Below are positions 8,930 through 17,656 of a DNA stretch of 64,000 bases, piece by piece. Position numbers and translations under genes: made by a program. Under the pieces are notes generated by a model. The model made no database searches and was not told the DNA's origin. It worked only from the letters and a program-made list of their open reading frames with translations. Numbering within the stretch: position 1 is the stretch's first letter; the number at the start of each line of letters is the position of its first letter. Origin of the DNA: Nostoc mirabile CHAB5784 (GTDB lineage: Bacteria > Cyanobacteriota > Cyanobacteriia > Cyanobacteriales > Nostocaceae); assembly GCF_020829645.1 (NCBI RefSeq), contig NZ_JAIVFS010000025.1:1-64000 (forward strand), read 5' to 3'.

Positions 8930-9538
8930 TTATACTTTAGCTATAGCTTTTTGTTTGCGTTTTAGCACTAAACCTACACCCAAAGCGCCAAACACCATAC
9001 TTAAGGATGAAGCCGATTCGGGTACAGTCCGCGGACGCAATACTAATCCAGCATTTGGCGCTGGATTATCCACGAACACACCGAGAAACGATGAGGAGTC
9101 CGCAAAATTAAAATTGACTTGTGTTCCAATCAGTTGTTGGATAGTAATACCAGCATCTGGGTCATCAACTGTGTCTGGGTCTACAGAGAAGCTAAAACTT
9201 TCACCGGGGTTAAATCCATCAGAGGTTGGGGTAAAGTTGAAGGCTAGTAATTGTGTATTTTGACCAGAGATTGAAACTGATGCACCAGGTGGAGGAATTT
9301 CGTTGACGACATCTTCCCAAACAAGGGGAAAAGTACTAGCTGTACTACCGTTTAGGGTGATGCTAACTACATCGGACGTAGAAAGCACCTCGTCAAAGAG
9401 AGTGAAGTCGATATAAAATGAGTCATCAGGGCCGCTTGTAATACCGCCACCAATTCCTACTGCTATTGCAGGAGCCGAAAGGGCAAAAGAAAGCCCCAGC
9501 CCTACTCCCATACATAAGGTTGTCTTTCCTATTTTCAT
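8930..9538 (-). CDS. PEP-CTERM sorting domain protein
   Basis: Secreted protein of 202 residues. It has an N-terminal signal peptide (MKIGKTTLCMGVGLGLSF with cleavage probably after the alanine-rich segment near residue 26), a beta-rich body with many Asp/Ser/Thr, and a C-terminal sorting tail made of VPESASS, a hydrophobic helix and the basic end KRKQKAIAKV. The tail fits PEP-CTERM processing by an exosortase. The function of the body is unknown. It is monocistronic and convergent with the Nudix/glycohydrolase pair. Confidence 0.8.
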   Translation of the reverse strand: MKIGKTTLCMGVGLGLSFALSAPAIAVGIGGGITSGPDDSFYIDFTLFDEVLSTSDVVSITLNGSTASTFPLVWEDVVNEIPPPGASVSISGQNTQLLAFNFTPTSDGFNPGESFSFSVDPDTVDDPDAGITIQQLIGTQVNFNFADSSSFLGVFVDNPAPNAGLVLRPRTVPESASSLSMVFGALGVGLVLKRKQKAIAKV

Positions 9539-9823
9539 AGTTATCTAAATTTTGTGTAAATACCCAAAGCTAATATTACGCCGTGTGCAACTTTCTCTCA
9601 AACCTAACCCCCAACCCCTTTACTACTAGGTTGGGGAGCAAGAATCAAAACTTCTCTCCTAGTGGGCAAGAGAAATGGAAGCTGGGCTCTAAGAATAAGT
9701 TGCAGATCGCGTAATATCTAAACTTTTTACAACTTATACTTTACACTTATAGAGTTTTCACGGAGTAACTTTACGAAGTTTTATCTCAAACTTTGCAGTA
9801 ACTTTATAAATTGAAAACAATAG

Positions 9824-9985
9824 CTAAATGTAGTACATGGGTTGGATACGTTGCGCCTCTAGTGCTTTATCGTAAAGATCCTGTAGCGTATAGCCTTGAA
9901 AAACTGTGATTGCTGCTCCCGTTGCTTCCTGACAAATTTCCTCAATGATCATATTCTTTATCGTTGGGGAAGCATCTGGGTACAT
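9824..9985 (-). CDS. Possible small protein or gene remnant (53 aa), unrecognised
   Basis: A minus-strand frame beginning MYPDASPTIKNMIIEEICQE and ending EAQRIQPMYYI reads without interruption and has a protein-like composition with an amphipathic glutamate-rich middle. An in-frame stop lies about 16 codons upstream of the ATG. There is no convincing ribosome binding site, so it may be the surviving end of a longer gene. I do not recognise the family. Confidence 0.3.
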   Translation of the reverse strand: MYPDASPTIKNMIIEEICQEATGAAITVFQGYTLQDLYDKALEAQRIQPMYYI

Positions 9986-10043
9986 TTTTTGATAATTAAC
10001 AGTGTGATTTGCCCTGCTGCTTTACTCAATGAAGGGCAATCTC

Positions 10044-10146
10044 ATACCAGTTTGAAAAAAGAATCCGACAAATATACGGGTAGGGGCGCAAGGCCTTGCG
10101 CCCCTACAGATGATTAATCTGTCGCAAAGATTTTTTGAATTGGTAT
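10044..10146. mobile_element. MITE, 103 bp, ATACCA-family with central palindrome
   Basis: The ends ATACCAGTTTGAAAAAA and TTTTTTGAATTGGTAT are imperfect terminal inverted repeats. The centre is a perfect 28-bp palindrome whose arms read GTAGGGGCGCAAGG. A second element of equal length with matching ends lies at 58992-59094. No coding capacity, so it would depend on a transposase elsewhere. Confidence 0.7.
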
Positions 10147-10452
10147 TAACTTTTCAAATACTACGATTTTTCGATATTATTACAGTAATTTAGGTAAACA
10201 TAAAGCTACCCTAAGCTTCGCTAGCTCCAAGTTGGGGTAGTAAAGTACACATTGACGGCTGAACTATATGCCTGTATATTCAATAAATTAACTGCTTAGT
10301 CAGGGACTTGCTTATTGGTAATACTGATTTGTTACCTTAGCTAGAGTGATATGAAAATTAACTTAGAACCAAAGTTATAAGAGCATGACGAGAAGAAGGT
10401 TACAACTCCTAAATATGTGTCTCTATGCAAGACGCATACATGTTTCACACAG

Positions 10453-11262
10453 ATGAAAAAAAATACAACTTTTAACAGTGCCGGTAAACTGACTGCTCTT
10501 TTGTTCTTGATAACTCTCTTTCTCACGCCTTGTGTAATTGTAAATGCAGGCGAACGTGGTGTATTGATGAAATTTGGCGAAGTACAAAACCAGATATTAG
10601 GAGAAGGACTTCACTTAATTATTCCTGTAGTTAATACTGTAAAAAAGTTGAGTATTCGAGTCCAAAAGCAGGAAATTTCGGCTGAGGCTTCTTCTAAAGA
10701 TTTACAAAATGTATTCACTGATGTTGCTCTAAATTGGCATATTATTCCCCAGCAAGCAAATGCCATTTTTCAAGAAATTGGAGATGAACAAGATGTAGTT
10801 ATTCGGATTATTAACCCGGCAGTTGAAGAAGTGCTAAAAGCAGTAATGGCAAAATATACTGCTGAAGAAATTATTACTAAACGAGGGGAAGTCAAAGGTG
10901 GAGTAGATGATGCATTGTCCACACGACTGGGTAGCTATCACGTTGCAGTTGATGATATTTCTCTAGTTCATGTCCATTTTTCAGAAAGATTTGGTGAGGC
11001 GGTGGAGGCGAAGCAGATTGCTGAACAGGAAGCAAAACAAGCAGAGTTTATTGCCTTGAAAGCAACAAAAGAGGCTGAGGCAAAAGTTAATTTAGCAAAA
11101 GGAGAGGCTGAGGCGCACAGATTATTACGTGATGGTTTAACTCCAGAAATTCTGCAAAGGCAAGCAATAGAAAAATGGAATGGTAAACTGCCATTAATTG
11201 TCAGTAAGGAGGCTCCAAAATTGTTTAATTTAAGTGAAATTTTAAAATTTGATAAAAATTGA
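10453..11262 (+). CDS. SPFH/prohibitin-family membrane protein
   Basis: Protein of 269 residues. An N-terminal hydrophobic segment (about residues 12-32) anchors it. The band-7/SPFH domain follows, recognisable from GERGVLMKFGEVQNQIL, LHLIIPVVNTVKKLSIRVQ and the later AEQEAKQAEF alanine/glutamate-rich coiled coil. Prohibitin-like proteins form ring scaffolds in membranes and influence membrane proteases; the specific role here is not shown. The ATG reading MKKNTT was chosen because it places the membrane segment at the N-terminus; a GTG 12 codons upstream is possible. The gene is isolated. Confidence 0.88.
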   Translation: MKKNTTFNSAGKLTALLFLITLFLTPCVIVNAGERGVLMKFGEVQNQILGEGLHLIIPVVNTVKKLSIRVQKQEISAEASSKDLQNVFTDVALNWHIIPQQANAIFQEIGDEQDVVIRIINPAVEEVLKAVMAKYTAEEIITKRGEVKGGVDDALSTRLGSYHVAVDDISLVHVHFSERFGEAVEAKQIAEQEAKQAEFIALKATKEAEAKVNLAKGEAEAHRLLRDGLTPEILQRQAIEKWNGKLPLIVSKEAPKLFNLSEILKFDKN

Positions 11263-11356
11263 GATTCTTTTTAAGAAAATATCTGCTTATAGCTTTTCCT
11301 AATCAAATGAGGTACATCAGAGCAAGCTCTCGAAAAACGGGGAAGAGGTTGGGGTA

Positions 11357-11670
11357 GGGTTCTGTACCAATACGCTTGGGTTAAGGATTTTTTTCTCTTC
11401 TCTCTGTTTCGCGCCAGTTGCTTCTCCCAAGGGGAGACGCTGCGCGAACAAGTCGGGGAACCCGCCCAACGCACTGGCTTCTCTGCGCCTCTGCGGTAGC
11501 CTGCGGCAAGCCCTCCGGCTTGGTGCAGTCGCTCATGGGGGAAACCCCCATCGCCCTTGGCGTCTCCCCTTGGGAGAAGACCGCGCTGCTTCACCGCTTT
11601 GCGTCTACGTTAAAAATTTGACTTTGATAAAGAGTTTTAGCCTTAACCCAAGCGTATTGGGTTCTGTACC
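11357..11670. mobile_element. 290-bp transposon-like element flanked by 12-bp direct repeats
   Basis: The element (11369-11658) has 18-bp perfect terminal inverted repeats, AATACGCTTGGGTTAAGG on the left and its complement on the right. It is bounded on both sides by the direct repeat GGGTTCTGTACC (11357-11368 and 11659-11670), as expected for a target-site duplication. The interior holds GC-rich Nostoc-type short repeats and no gene. It is therefore non-autonomous. A lone, degenerate copy of one end (CTTAACTCAAGCGTATTA) is seen near 36022. Confidence 0.85.
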
Positions 11671-11757
11671 TACTCAACTGAGAACCGCTATATACATAGG
11701 GACGCACATCTGTGCATCCCTACAATTGATTCATTTGTAGAAATGTAATCAACTAAA

Positions 11758-12219
11758 TTAACCGTTGGCGAATAAAATAGGAGAATCGAGAATCTTCAAC
11801 TGGATCAATAGTATAATCAACAGGGTATAAGCTGTTGAAGAAATTAGACCAGTGATTAATTCTTTTTTGAGGTTATGCTCTTGAGGTTCTTTTTGAAAAA
11901 TGTCTTTAGAACCGAATTGCATCAAGAGAATTCCCACAATATTAGAGAGCCAGTATCCTATAATTGAACAAGGTAGAAGTAATTTTGGGGAAAGTAAACT
12001 ACATGCATACCCAAAACCATAAGCTATTGGCAAATTAAATAGTAAGTCATTCCACCAACATAGTGGTGACAATAAATATCCCAGTACTAGAAAGAATCCA
12101 CCTCTGAGTTTTTTGAAAATGTCTTTTTTGAACTCTTTTGGAGTAAACTGTTCTAAGCCCTCCAGAGTTGTGTCTCCTGCTACATTCAACTCTTGACTGA
12201 CGTTTTGGACGCTTTCCAT
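11758..12219 (-). CDS. Hypothetical membrane protein (153 aa)
   Basis: Not recognised. After a polar N-terminus of about 40 residues there are three to four hydrophobic segments (GGFFLVLGYLLSPLCWW, LPIAYGFGYACSLLSPKLLL, IIGYWLSNIVGILLMQF and LISSTAYTLLIILLIQL). This suggests a small integral membrane protein with its charged start in the cytoplasm. No catalytic motif is seen. It is isolated between repeat-rich DNA and an AT-rich gap, so context gives no hint. Confidence 0.6.
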   Translation of the reverse strand: MESVQNVSQELNVAGDTTLEGLEQFTPKEFKKDIFKKLRGGFFLVLGYLLSPLCWWNDLLFNLPIAYGFGYACSLLSPKLLLPCSIIGYWLSNIVGILLMQFGSKDIFQKEPQEHNLKKELITGLISSTAYTLLIILLIQLKILDSPILFANG

Positions 12220-12670
12220 AAAAACCCACTATTCGTATCGAATTAGTGTAGTTTAATATATAAACTAAACCAAAGTCTAGTACAGAAGTGATAACATTTT
12301 GGCTTTTTGATGCTGAAAGTTTTGCCACTGCATAGTTTCAGCCAAATAGAGGTTTAACTTAGATGCTACTCAGGGCTGATTTATATCAGAGATGCATGAG
12401 TGCTATCACATCTTGCAAAATCTGAGTTTTTTCTTTGGTATCTAAGCTAAATCGCTATTTGTCGCTCAATAGGTTTAAAAATCAAAATATATCTTTTTAA
12501 ATCATAGCATAGGATGAAATCCAATACCGATCCTGCAATAGCCAAAGCCTCCTTAGACTTGAGTGAGTCGATGTTGAGTAGCAAAATTTTTATGTTTTTC
12601 TATATAGACTGGGCATAAATTTGAATTAATAATAGCTACAATAAAATTACTGAGGTATCTTAATAACAAA
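12220..12670. other. AT-rich intergenic region between divergent genes
   Basis: Separates two divergently read small membrane-protein genes. No gene, hairpin or repeat family stands out; promoters for both directions are expected here but I cannot place them. Confidence 0.4.
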
Positions 12671-12943
12671 ATGACAGATTTAACTCCAAATAGCACATTT
12701 TTAATAGCAGGAATTGTTTTTGTAACGATTGCTGTAATTGGGCAATCTAAATTAGGTTTTATTGAAATTAATCCCGGTTGTTTTGGCAGATTTTTGGCTT
12801 TATTTATTGGGATTTCGAGCCTATTATATGCTTTGGGATTACTCAATTTTTCAACAGTCAGCTTTGACTTATTAAGAAGTTCTGTTTTAGAACAAATTAA
12901 ACAGAGTATAAGTTCAATAAATGACCTTTTGCAAGGCTCGTAA
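12671..12943 (+). CDS. Small hypothetical membrane protein (90 aa)
   Basis: Not recognised. Two membrane segments are visible (TFLIAGIVFVTIAVIGQSKL, residues 9-28, and FGRFLALFIGISSLLYALGLL, about residues 39-58), followed by a polar C-terminal tail. The pattern suggests a hairpin with both ends on the same side. The ATG lies within an AT-rich leader and no strong ribosome binding site is seen, so confidence in expression is moderate. Confidence 0.5.
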   Translation: MTDLTPNSTFLIAGIVFVTIAVIGQSKLGFIEINPGCFGRFLALFIGISSLLYALGLLNFSTVSFDLLRSSVLEQIKQSISSINDLLQGS

Positions 12944-13012
12944 TAGGTCTAAAAATTAATTTTAGGTTAAGGGGAAAAGGTTGATTTTACCCCTTATCTT
13001 TTAATATTATTA

Positions 13013-13567
13013 CTAATAATACGCTCCTACAAGACTGTAAATCAGGCTAGCCAATACTAATAAGGTAACAATCATATAAATAAATTCTCGCTGTAGCAGG
13101 AAAGCTAATAGGGAGATAAAAACGCGGACAATTGGAGTAGCAATTAGTAGTAAAAGTCCGAGTTGAATAATGCCGCGATCACTACCTGATAAAACTGCTT
13201 TTACTACACCTCCTGGTGAGCGAAATTCCGATGGTTCTCCGCGAAAAAAGTGATATTCAGCAGGTTCAGCACCGTGATGAATCAAGTAGAGTATCCCCCC
13301 CAGCAAAACGACAGCACTAGCTATCAAAACGCCATATTTCATGAGGTTACTGAGCAAATATTCCAATTGCTGCTCACTTAATGTTTTTGTCACATTCTTG
13401 TTAGCATCAATCTCACAGCTATTAGGCAATTGTGCTACTGTGTTACTGGACTGTTCTAATTTTTCGATATTAGAGTCTATATTTTCCTGCGGTAAGGTTA
13501 GTGTAACCACTTCAATATCAGGTTGTGCCAGGAATGTCCAGCGAAAGTTACTATTAAATTTATACAT
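13013..13567 (-). CDS. DUF1634 domain membrane protein
   Basis: Protein of 184 residues with three predicted membrane helices (YGVLIASAVVLLGGILYLI, GLLLLIATPIVRVFISLLAF and YMIVTLLVLASLIYSLVGAYY) after a polar N-terminal region of about 75 residues. The arrangement and the FRGEPSEFRSPGG segment between helices one and two fit DUF1634, a family found beside TauE/SafE transporters. It starts two bases after the stop of the transporter gene, so the pair is almost certainly one operon. A role as a transporter partner is inference from this linkage. Confidence 0.85.
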   Translation of the reverse strand: MYKFNSNFRWTFLAQPDIEVVTLTLPQENIDSNIEKLEQSSNTVAQLPNSCEIDANKNVTKTLSEQQLEYLLSNLMKYGVLIASAVVLLGGILYLIHHGAEPAEYHFFRGEPSEFRSPGGVVKAVLSGSDRGIIQLGLLLLIATPIVRVFISLLAFLLQREFIYMIVTLLVLASLIYSLVGAYY

Positions 13568-13568
13568 T

Positions 13569-14405
13569 TTACAGCCCCCCTATTAAACTGTTGTAGACCA
13601 TTTTCAAAGCCATTACCACTAGCACAACACTGAAGATAATTCTCAAAATCTGCGTTTTAGCGCCTGTCAGAATTCGTGCGCCCAAGAAAGCACCAGGTAA
13701 TACCCCCAACATCACCGGCATAGATAGTCCTGGATCGATATAGCCGCGTGCTAGGTAAACTCCAGCTGATGCTGCTGCTGTCACGCCGATCATAAAATTG
13801 CTAGTGGTGGTAGAAACTTTAAAGGGTAAACGCATGGCTTGATCCATCGCCAATACCTTGAATCCCCCGGAACCAATACCAAGCAACCCAGAAAGCACCC
13901 CAGCTATTAACATCACACTAAAACCCATTGGTACTGAATGAACTTGGTAAGACATTACTCCATCAGGAGTTGGATAAGTACCATTCAGTTTTAGATAATT
14001 TGCTATAGGATCTGCTACTTCATCTTCAATATGTTCTATTCTGGGTCGTTGTGAAAGGTATGCTGAATAAATGAGGACGATCGCTAGTACGATAGTTAAG
14101 GCTTTGACAGAAACAAAAGTGGCGATCATTGCTCCTGCGATCGCACCAATGGTTGTCGCTACTTCTAAAAACATTCCCAATCGCAAATTGGTATAGCCTT
14201 TTTTAATATAGGTAGATGCTGCACCCAAAGAAGTAGCGATTACAGATACCAGTGAAGCACCAACGGCATAGCGAATATCAACGCCAAATACCGAGGTTAA
14301 TAAGGGAACAATTACTACTCCGCCCCCTAACCCAGTTAGCGCCCCTAATAAGCCAGCGCTAAATGAACCAATCCAAATTAGTAATGAAAATTCTAAAATA
14401 GTCAA
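13569..14405 (-). CDS. TauE/SafE family sulfite/organosulfur exporter
   Basis: Integral membrane protein of 278 residues with about eight helices. It has the duplicated family signature: SFSAGLLGALTGLGGGVVIV near the N-terminus and VLSGLLGIGSGGFKVLAMDQ in the second half. Family members move sulfite, sulfoacetate or other anions; the substrate here is not shown by sequence. It is first in a two-gene operon with DUF1634. A second, separate TauE gene lies at 38.5 kb and lacks a DUF1634 partner. Confidence 0.9.
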   Translation of the reverse strand: MTILEFSLLIWIGSFSAGLLGALTGLGGGVVIVPLLTSVFGVDIRYAVGASLVSVIATSLGAASTYIKKGYTNLRLGMFLEVATTIGAIAGAMIATFVSVKALTIVLAIVLIYSAYLSQRPRIEHIEDEVADPIANYLKLNGTYPTPDGVMSYQVHSVPMGFSVMLIAGVLSGLLGIGSGGFKVLAMDQAMRLPFKVSTTTSNFMIGVTAAASAGVYLARGYIDPGLSMPVMLGVLPGAFLGARILTGAKTQILRIIFSVVLVVMALKMVYNSLIGGL

Positions 14406-14471
14406 ATTTACTTCCTCTTTTTTTTACATGTATATCAAGATGCCAATATATTTTTTGTATTATTGAGAACT

Positions 14472-14567
14472 TACAGCGTATTTCAGGTAAATGAAGTACA
14501 CGGGTAGGGGCACAACATGTTGTGCCCCTACGATATCTGTACCTCACGCCTGTTGCAATCTGCTGTA
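14472..14567. mobile_element. MITE, 96 bp, TACAGC-ended family with central palindrome
   Basis: Ends are TACAGCGTATTTCAGG and CAATCTGCTGTA; the interior carries a perfect 28-bp palindrome (arms GTAGGGGCACAACA). A near-identical copy in inverted orientation sits at 26733-26829. The element abuts the ISAs1 transposase remnant, whose homology resumes at the next base, so it probably inserted into that gene. Terminal TA suggests a TA target duplication. Confidence 0.8.
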
Positions 14568-14819
14568 ATTGTCAATTCTGTACGGAATCATTGGGAAATT
14601 GAAAATTCATTGCATTGGGTGCTGGATGTAGCTTTAAAAGAAGATAATTGTCGGATTAGCAAAGATAATGCCCCCCAGACTTTCCCAGTATTACGACAAA
14701 TTGCAGTCAATCTTTTAAATAAAGAGAAGCGTCTTAAACGTGGAATAAAAAATAAACAGTTTCTCGCCGCGATAGATAACAACTATTTAACAATACTTTT
14801 AGCATTAGCAAAAAAATAG
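14568..14819 (+). pseudogene. ISAs1-type transposase, C-terminal remnant
   Basis: Reads IVNSVRNHWEIENSLHWVLD, then KEDNCRISKDNAPQTFPVLR and a basic end. This matches the C-terminal part of ISAs1-family transposases, where a glutamate in the HWEIENSLHW block is catalytic. The N-terminal and central domains, including the earlier aspartates of the DDE triad, are missing, so it cannot transpose. A MITE replaces the sequence immediately upstream. Confidence 0.8.
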
Positions 14820-14914
14820 CACGTCAAAATAATTCGTAATTGATAATTCGTAATTCGTAATTGCAATCAGTGCTTGCTCTGTACCCGCCACTGATTGTAG
14901 ACCCTAAATCAAAG

Positions 14915-15007
14915 TAGGACTTACGCAAAAACCCTCTCAAACTCTCATTTCTCCGTGACCTCTGCGTCCTCTGTGGTTCGTTTTTCATTAGCTGTGCGTA
15001 AGTCCTA
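14915..15007. mobile_element. MITE, 93 bp, TAGGACTTACGCA family
   Basis: Terminal inverted repeats TAGGACTTACGCA and its complement (imperfect further in). The internal sequence aligns with the reverse complement of the element nested at 49018-49111, sharing blocks such as CTCTCAAACTCT and ATTTCTCCGTG. The flanks carry a direct repeat, GTGCTTGCTCTGTACCC, on both sides (about 14871 and 15018), which may mark a duplication at insertion. Confidence 0.8.
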
Positions 15008-15636
15008 CAAAGATTTAGTGCTTGCTCTGTACCCTCTTTAATTACGAATTACGAATTACGAATTAGTAATTATTTGGTCAACACTGGAATTGAATATTTT
15101 ATGTAAAAATTCCACTTATTTTTTAAGATAATTTTACTTTTAGATCCTCAATCCATGAGTTTTTGAGTCTTAATAAAGAGTTATCTTTTTGAAGATAAGA
15201 TAATTAATGCTCTCTGATAAAATACGATTTATCTAAATAGAATTCAGGAGTCAGGAGTCAGGAGTCAGAATTCAGCATGAATTCTGTATGACTGGCAAAT
15301 AGCGTAGCGTAAAGCCTTCTCTACCAGAGGCTCCGCCAACGGCATGGCAACGCTATGAGCGAGTCCGCGATAGCGCAGCGTTAGCGAGTATTCGAGCGTC
15401 GCGTCTGAATAAGTGGGTTTAAGACCCCCGCTAAATTTTCAATTTAGGGGTCTACAATTAGTGGCGAGTCTGAATCTCCCACTAATTGATTCTGATTCCT
15501 AAATTCTGACTTCTAGGTTCTTCTTCAATTTGTTTATAACTTTATCCAATTTTACAGTTATTTAGATAATTTAAAAATACTTTTTAGTTTTTATTAGTAA
15601 ATAAGATGCGTTTGCCCTGGCTTATCTGCGAATGTC

Positions 15637-15689
15637 TTTTCCACTTTCAGATAGTTACGCTTAATAACTGACTATCTGAAAGTGGAAAA
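15637..15689. terminator. Long perfect hairpin downstream of the GloVer-repeat gene
   Basis: Two 19-base arms, TTTTCCACTTTCAGATAGT and its exact complement, surround a 15-base loop. It lies 54 bp past the stop of the minus-strand gene at 15744 and ends in an A/T run on both sides, so it could terminate transcription in either direction. The perfect arms also fit a young inverted-repeat insertion. Confidence 0.6.
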
Positions 15690-15743
15690 TCTACATTTTT
15701 CAAATCTACGTTCTACTATTTTGCAGGTAGATTATATTTGAGG

Positions 15744-16913
15744 CTATGGTGTAAATTTAAACACAGTTCCTCGTCCCGAAGCGCCTTCAGCAGAGGTAGT
15801 ACCGTAAAATGCACCATCAGCAAGTTGAATTAGGGTAGACTCTGGCGTTGCCCCATTCGTGCCACTAAAACTAAACAACAAAGTGAGGGTTCCTTCAGGT
15901 GTCAACCGATAGATGCCTCCTTTATTATTTGCACCACCTGTAGAAGTCGTACCGTAGAAGTTACCGTCCCTTCCTTTTGTGAGTGCAGCTGTGGGGTTGG
16001 CCCCATTGCTACCATTAAAACTGGCAACTAAAACTGGTGTACCGCCACCGAGCGGAAACCTAAATATAGCTCCTCGATTACTGGCTCCACCCAGAAAACT
16101 TGTGCCATAGAGAAATTTATCAGATTCAATTAATGCAGACCGGGGATTTCGCCCATTAGCGCCACTAAAGTTATATGAAGTTATTGCTCCTGCGGGAGTT
16201 AACTTGTATACCACACCATTATTAGTTGCTCCACCTGCTGAGGCGCTGCCATAGTAGTTTCCGTCACTACCTAATTGCAACCTTGCTAATGGAGTTGCTC
16301 CATTAGTACCGTTGAAGTTAACCAAGATAGTGGGGACACCACCAGTCAGAGGAATCCTGAATACAGTTCCTCTGCTGTTGACCCCACCAGCAGAAGTTAT
16401 CCCCACCAAATTCTTGCCATCGCTATCTGAAATCAATCGACCTGCTGGGTTGGCTCCATTAGTGCCATTGAAATTTAAAAGAGTTGTCAAGTTTGTAAAA
16501 GTTGGTTTTTGCAACTTAAACAACGTACCGAGGTTATTTGTACCACCTGTAAAGGTTGCACCATATAGATTGTCATCACTTGCCTGGAATAATCTAGCAA
16601 CTGGGTTAGTTCCATTGGTTCCAGTGAAGTTAACTAATGTAGTCAGAGTACTAAAATTAGAACCAGTTAATTTGAATGCTGTTCCTCTATTTTGCGAACC
16701 ACCTTCGGAAGTGGTTCCATAAAGATTGCCATCCTTCCCTGCAAGCACACCTGCTCTTGGGGCCGCTCCATTAGTACCGTTGAAATTTACAACGGTCGTT
16801 AATGTTTGTGCAGAGGCTTGTTGCAAGGGCAATACTAATGGAGACGCCAACACAGCCAGAGAAGTTAAAATCAATACGCTATTTTTGCTTTGACGTTGTT
16901 TGCACAGTTTCAT
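15744..16913 (-). CDS. Secreted GloVer-type tandem-repeat protein
   Basis: Protein of 389 residues with a signal peptide (hydrophobic ILTSLAVLASPLVLPL, cleavage probably near ASAQ, residue 36). About eight repeats of roughly 43 residues follow, each with the pattern NFNGTNGA, a short loop, DGNLYGTT, GG, then RGT-FKL. This matches the GloVer (Gly-Leu-Val-rich) repeats predicted to form a beta-propeller-like fold. No catalytic residues are evident and no C-terminal anchor is seen, so it is probably extracellular or periplasmic. The role is unknown. The gene lies between repeat-rich gaps. Confidence 0.85.
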   Translation of the reverse strand: MKLCKQRQSKNSVLILTSLAVLASPLVLPLQQASAQTLTTVVNFNGTNGAAPRAGVLAGKDGNLYGTTSEGGSQNRGTAFKLTGSNFSTLTTLVNFTGTNGTNPVARLFQASDDNLYGATFTGGTNNLGTLFKLQKPTFTNLTTLLNFNGTNGANPAGRLISDSDGKNLVGITSAGGVNSRGTVFRIPLTGGVPTILVNFNGTNGATPLARLQLGSDGNYYGSASAGGATNNGVVYKLTPAGAITSYNFSGANGRNPRSALIESDKFLYGTSFLGGASNRGAIFRFPLGGGTPVLVASFNGSNGANPTAALTKGRDGNFYGTTSTGGANNKGGIYRLTPEGTLTLLFSFSGTNGATPESTLIQLADGAFYGTTSAEGASGRGTVFKFTP

Positions 16914-17656
16914 CTTGTTCAGTTAACTCCTACAAAAATTTGCTCAGACACCAACCCGAAATAAATCTCCAGCCTACTCTTTAAGAAATGCTCCACCGAA
17001 CGTAGTTTCAGTGTGGGCGTAGTCGGTTATTCGTTATTAATCAGGCTGAAGATTTATTTTTATGGATCTCCCTCAGACTGGGTATAGCGATTATCGTATG
17101 GATGCAATCCACTATGGGGCGCAAGACTTTGCACTCCTCAACAGATATGTATTCCATACAATTGAAAACAGCTATAATAGTTTTATCTAACGGATTTTGT
17201 AGTAGCTGCTTTTCACAAATTATTTGTGATATCAGGTGCTATAAATTCGTTATTTAAACTAGCTTTTCGTGAGAACTCACCAGAAAGTTTGGTATAGTCT
17301 TGGCCAGGAAGATTTAGAAATCCTCTGGTTGCCTATACCGCAATGGCTATATTCACACTTAAGTTAATTGCTGAAAATGAGATCATTAATGATGTCGCTC
17401 AGTAACATAACATACTCATTATTTTTTAGATGTCGTGAGCAACACAAAAAAGTTAAATTTAACTTTTACCTCTGCTATAGCAATCCGATTTTATTTCTGA
17501 AAAAAACTAAGGGAGAATACCAGGGCAAACGCATATAATTTCTGAAATACCTGCTGTATAAGGATATTGATGAAAAAATTCCCTCAATTATCAAACACTC
17601 AAACCTTTGCTATTAAGGATTCTTATACTTTTGATGCGTTTGCCCTGGATATAATA
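16914..17656. other. Intergenic region with one MITE
   Basis: Holds the upstream region of the GloVer gene and the downstream side of the PAP2 gene. The only distinct structure is the 129-bp inverted-repeat element at 17520-17648. The remainder is AT-rich with no credible reading frame. Confidence 0.5.
17520..17648. mobile_element. MITE, 129 bp, CCAGGGCAAACGCAT family
   Basis: Perfect 15-bp terminal inverted repeats, CCAGGGCAAACGCAT and ATGCGTTTGCCCTGG, surround an AT-rich interior with no gene. It is flanked by ATA on both sides, a possible target duplication. A third single copy of the end sequence lies at 15606-15620 on the other side of the GloVer gene. Confidence 0.75.

Larger units (their letters stand above)
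9539..10452. other. Intergenic region with small inverted-repeat element
   Basis: No established gene. It contains a GC-rich hairpin near 9605-9640 (CTAACCCCCAACCCC opposite GGTTGGGGAG), a possible 53-codon minus-strand frame at 9824-9985, and a 103-bp inverted-repeat element at 10044-10146; the latter two are listed separately. The last 270 bp is probably the promoter region of the SPFH gene. Confidence 0.6.
14820..15743. other. Repeat-rich intergenic region
   Basis: Contains AATTCGT/AATTACG heptamer arrays in inverted orientation (about 14831-14862 and 15043-15066) that bracket a 93-bp inverted-repeat element. Further on are a GCG-rich repeat cluster (15295-15410), a solitary copy of ATGCGTTTGCCCTGG (15606-15620), and a strong hairpin at 15637-15689. 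No gene is seen. Confidence 0.7.

Noticed and set aside
9896..10117. Plus-strand gene of 73 codons
   Set aside because: It runs through the 103-bp element and its palindrome, has no ribosome site and no protein-like pattern.
11418..11621. Gene inside the 290-bp element
   Set aside because: The frame consists of short GC-rich repeats and is open on both strands; codon content is not protein-like.
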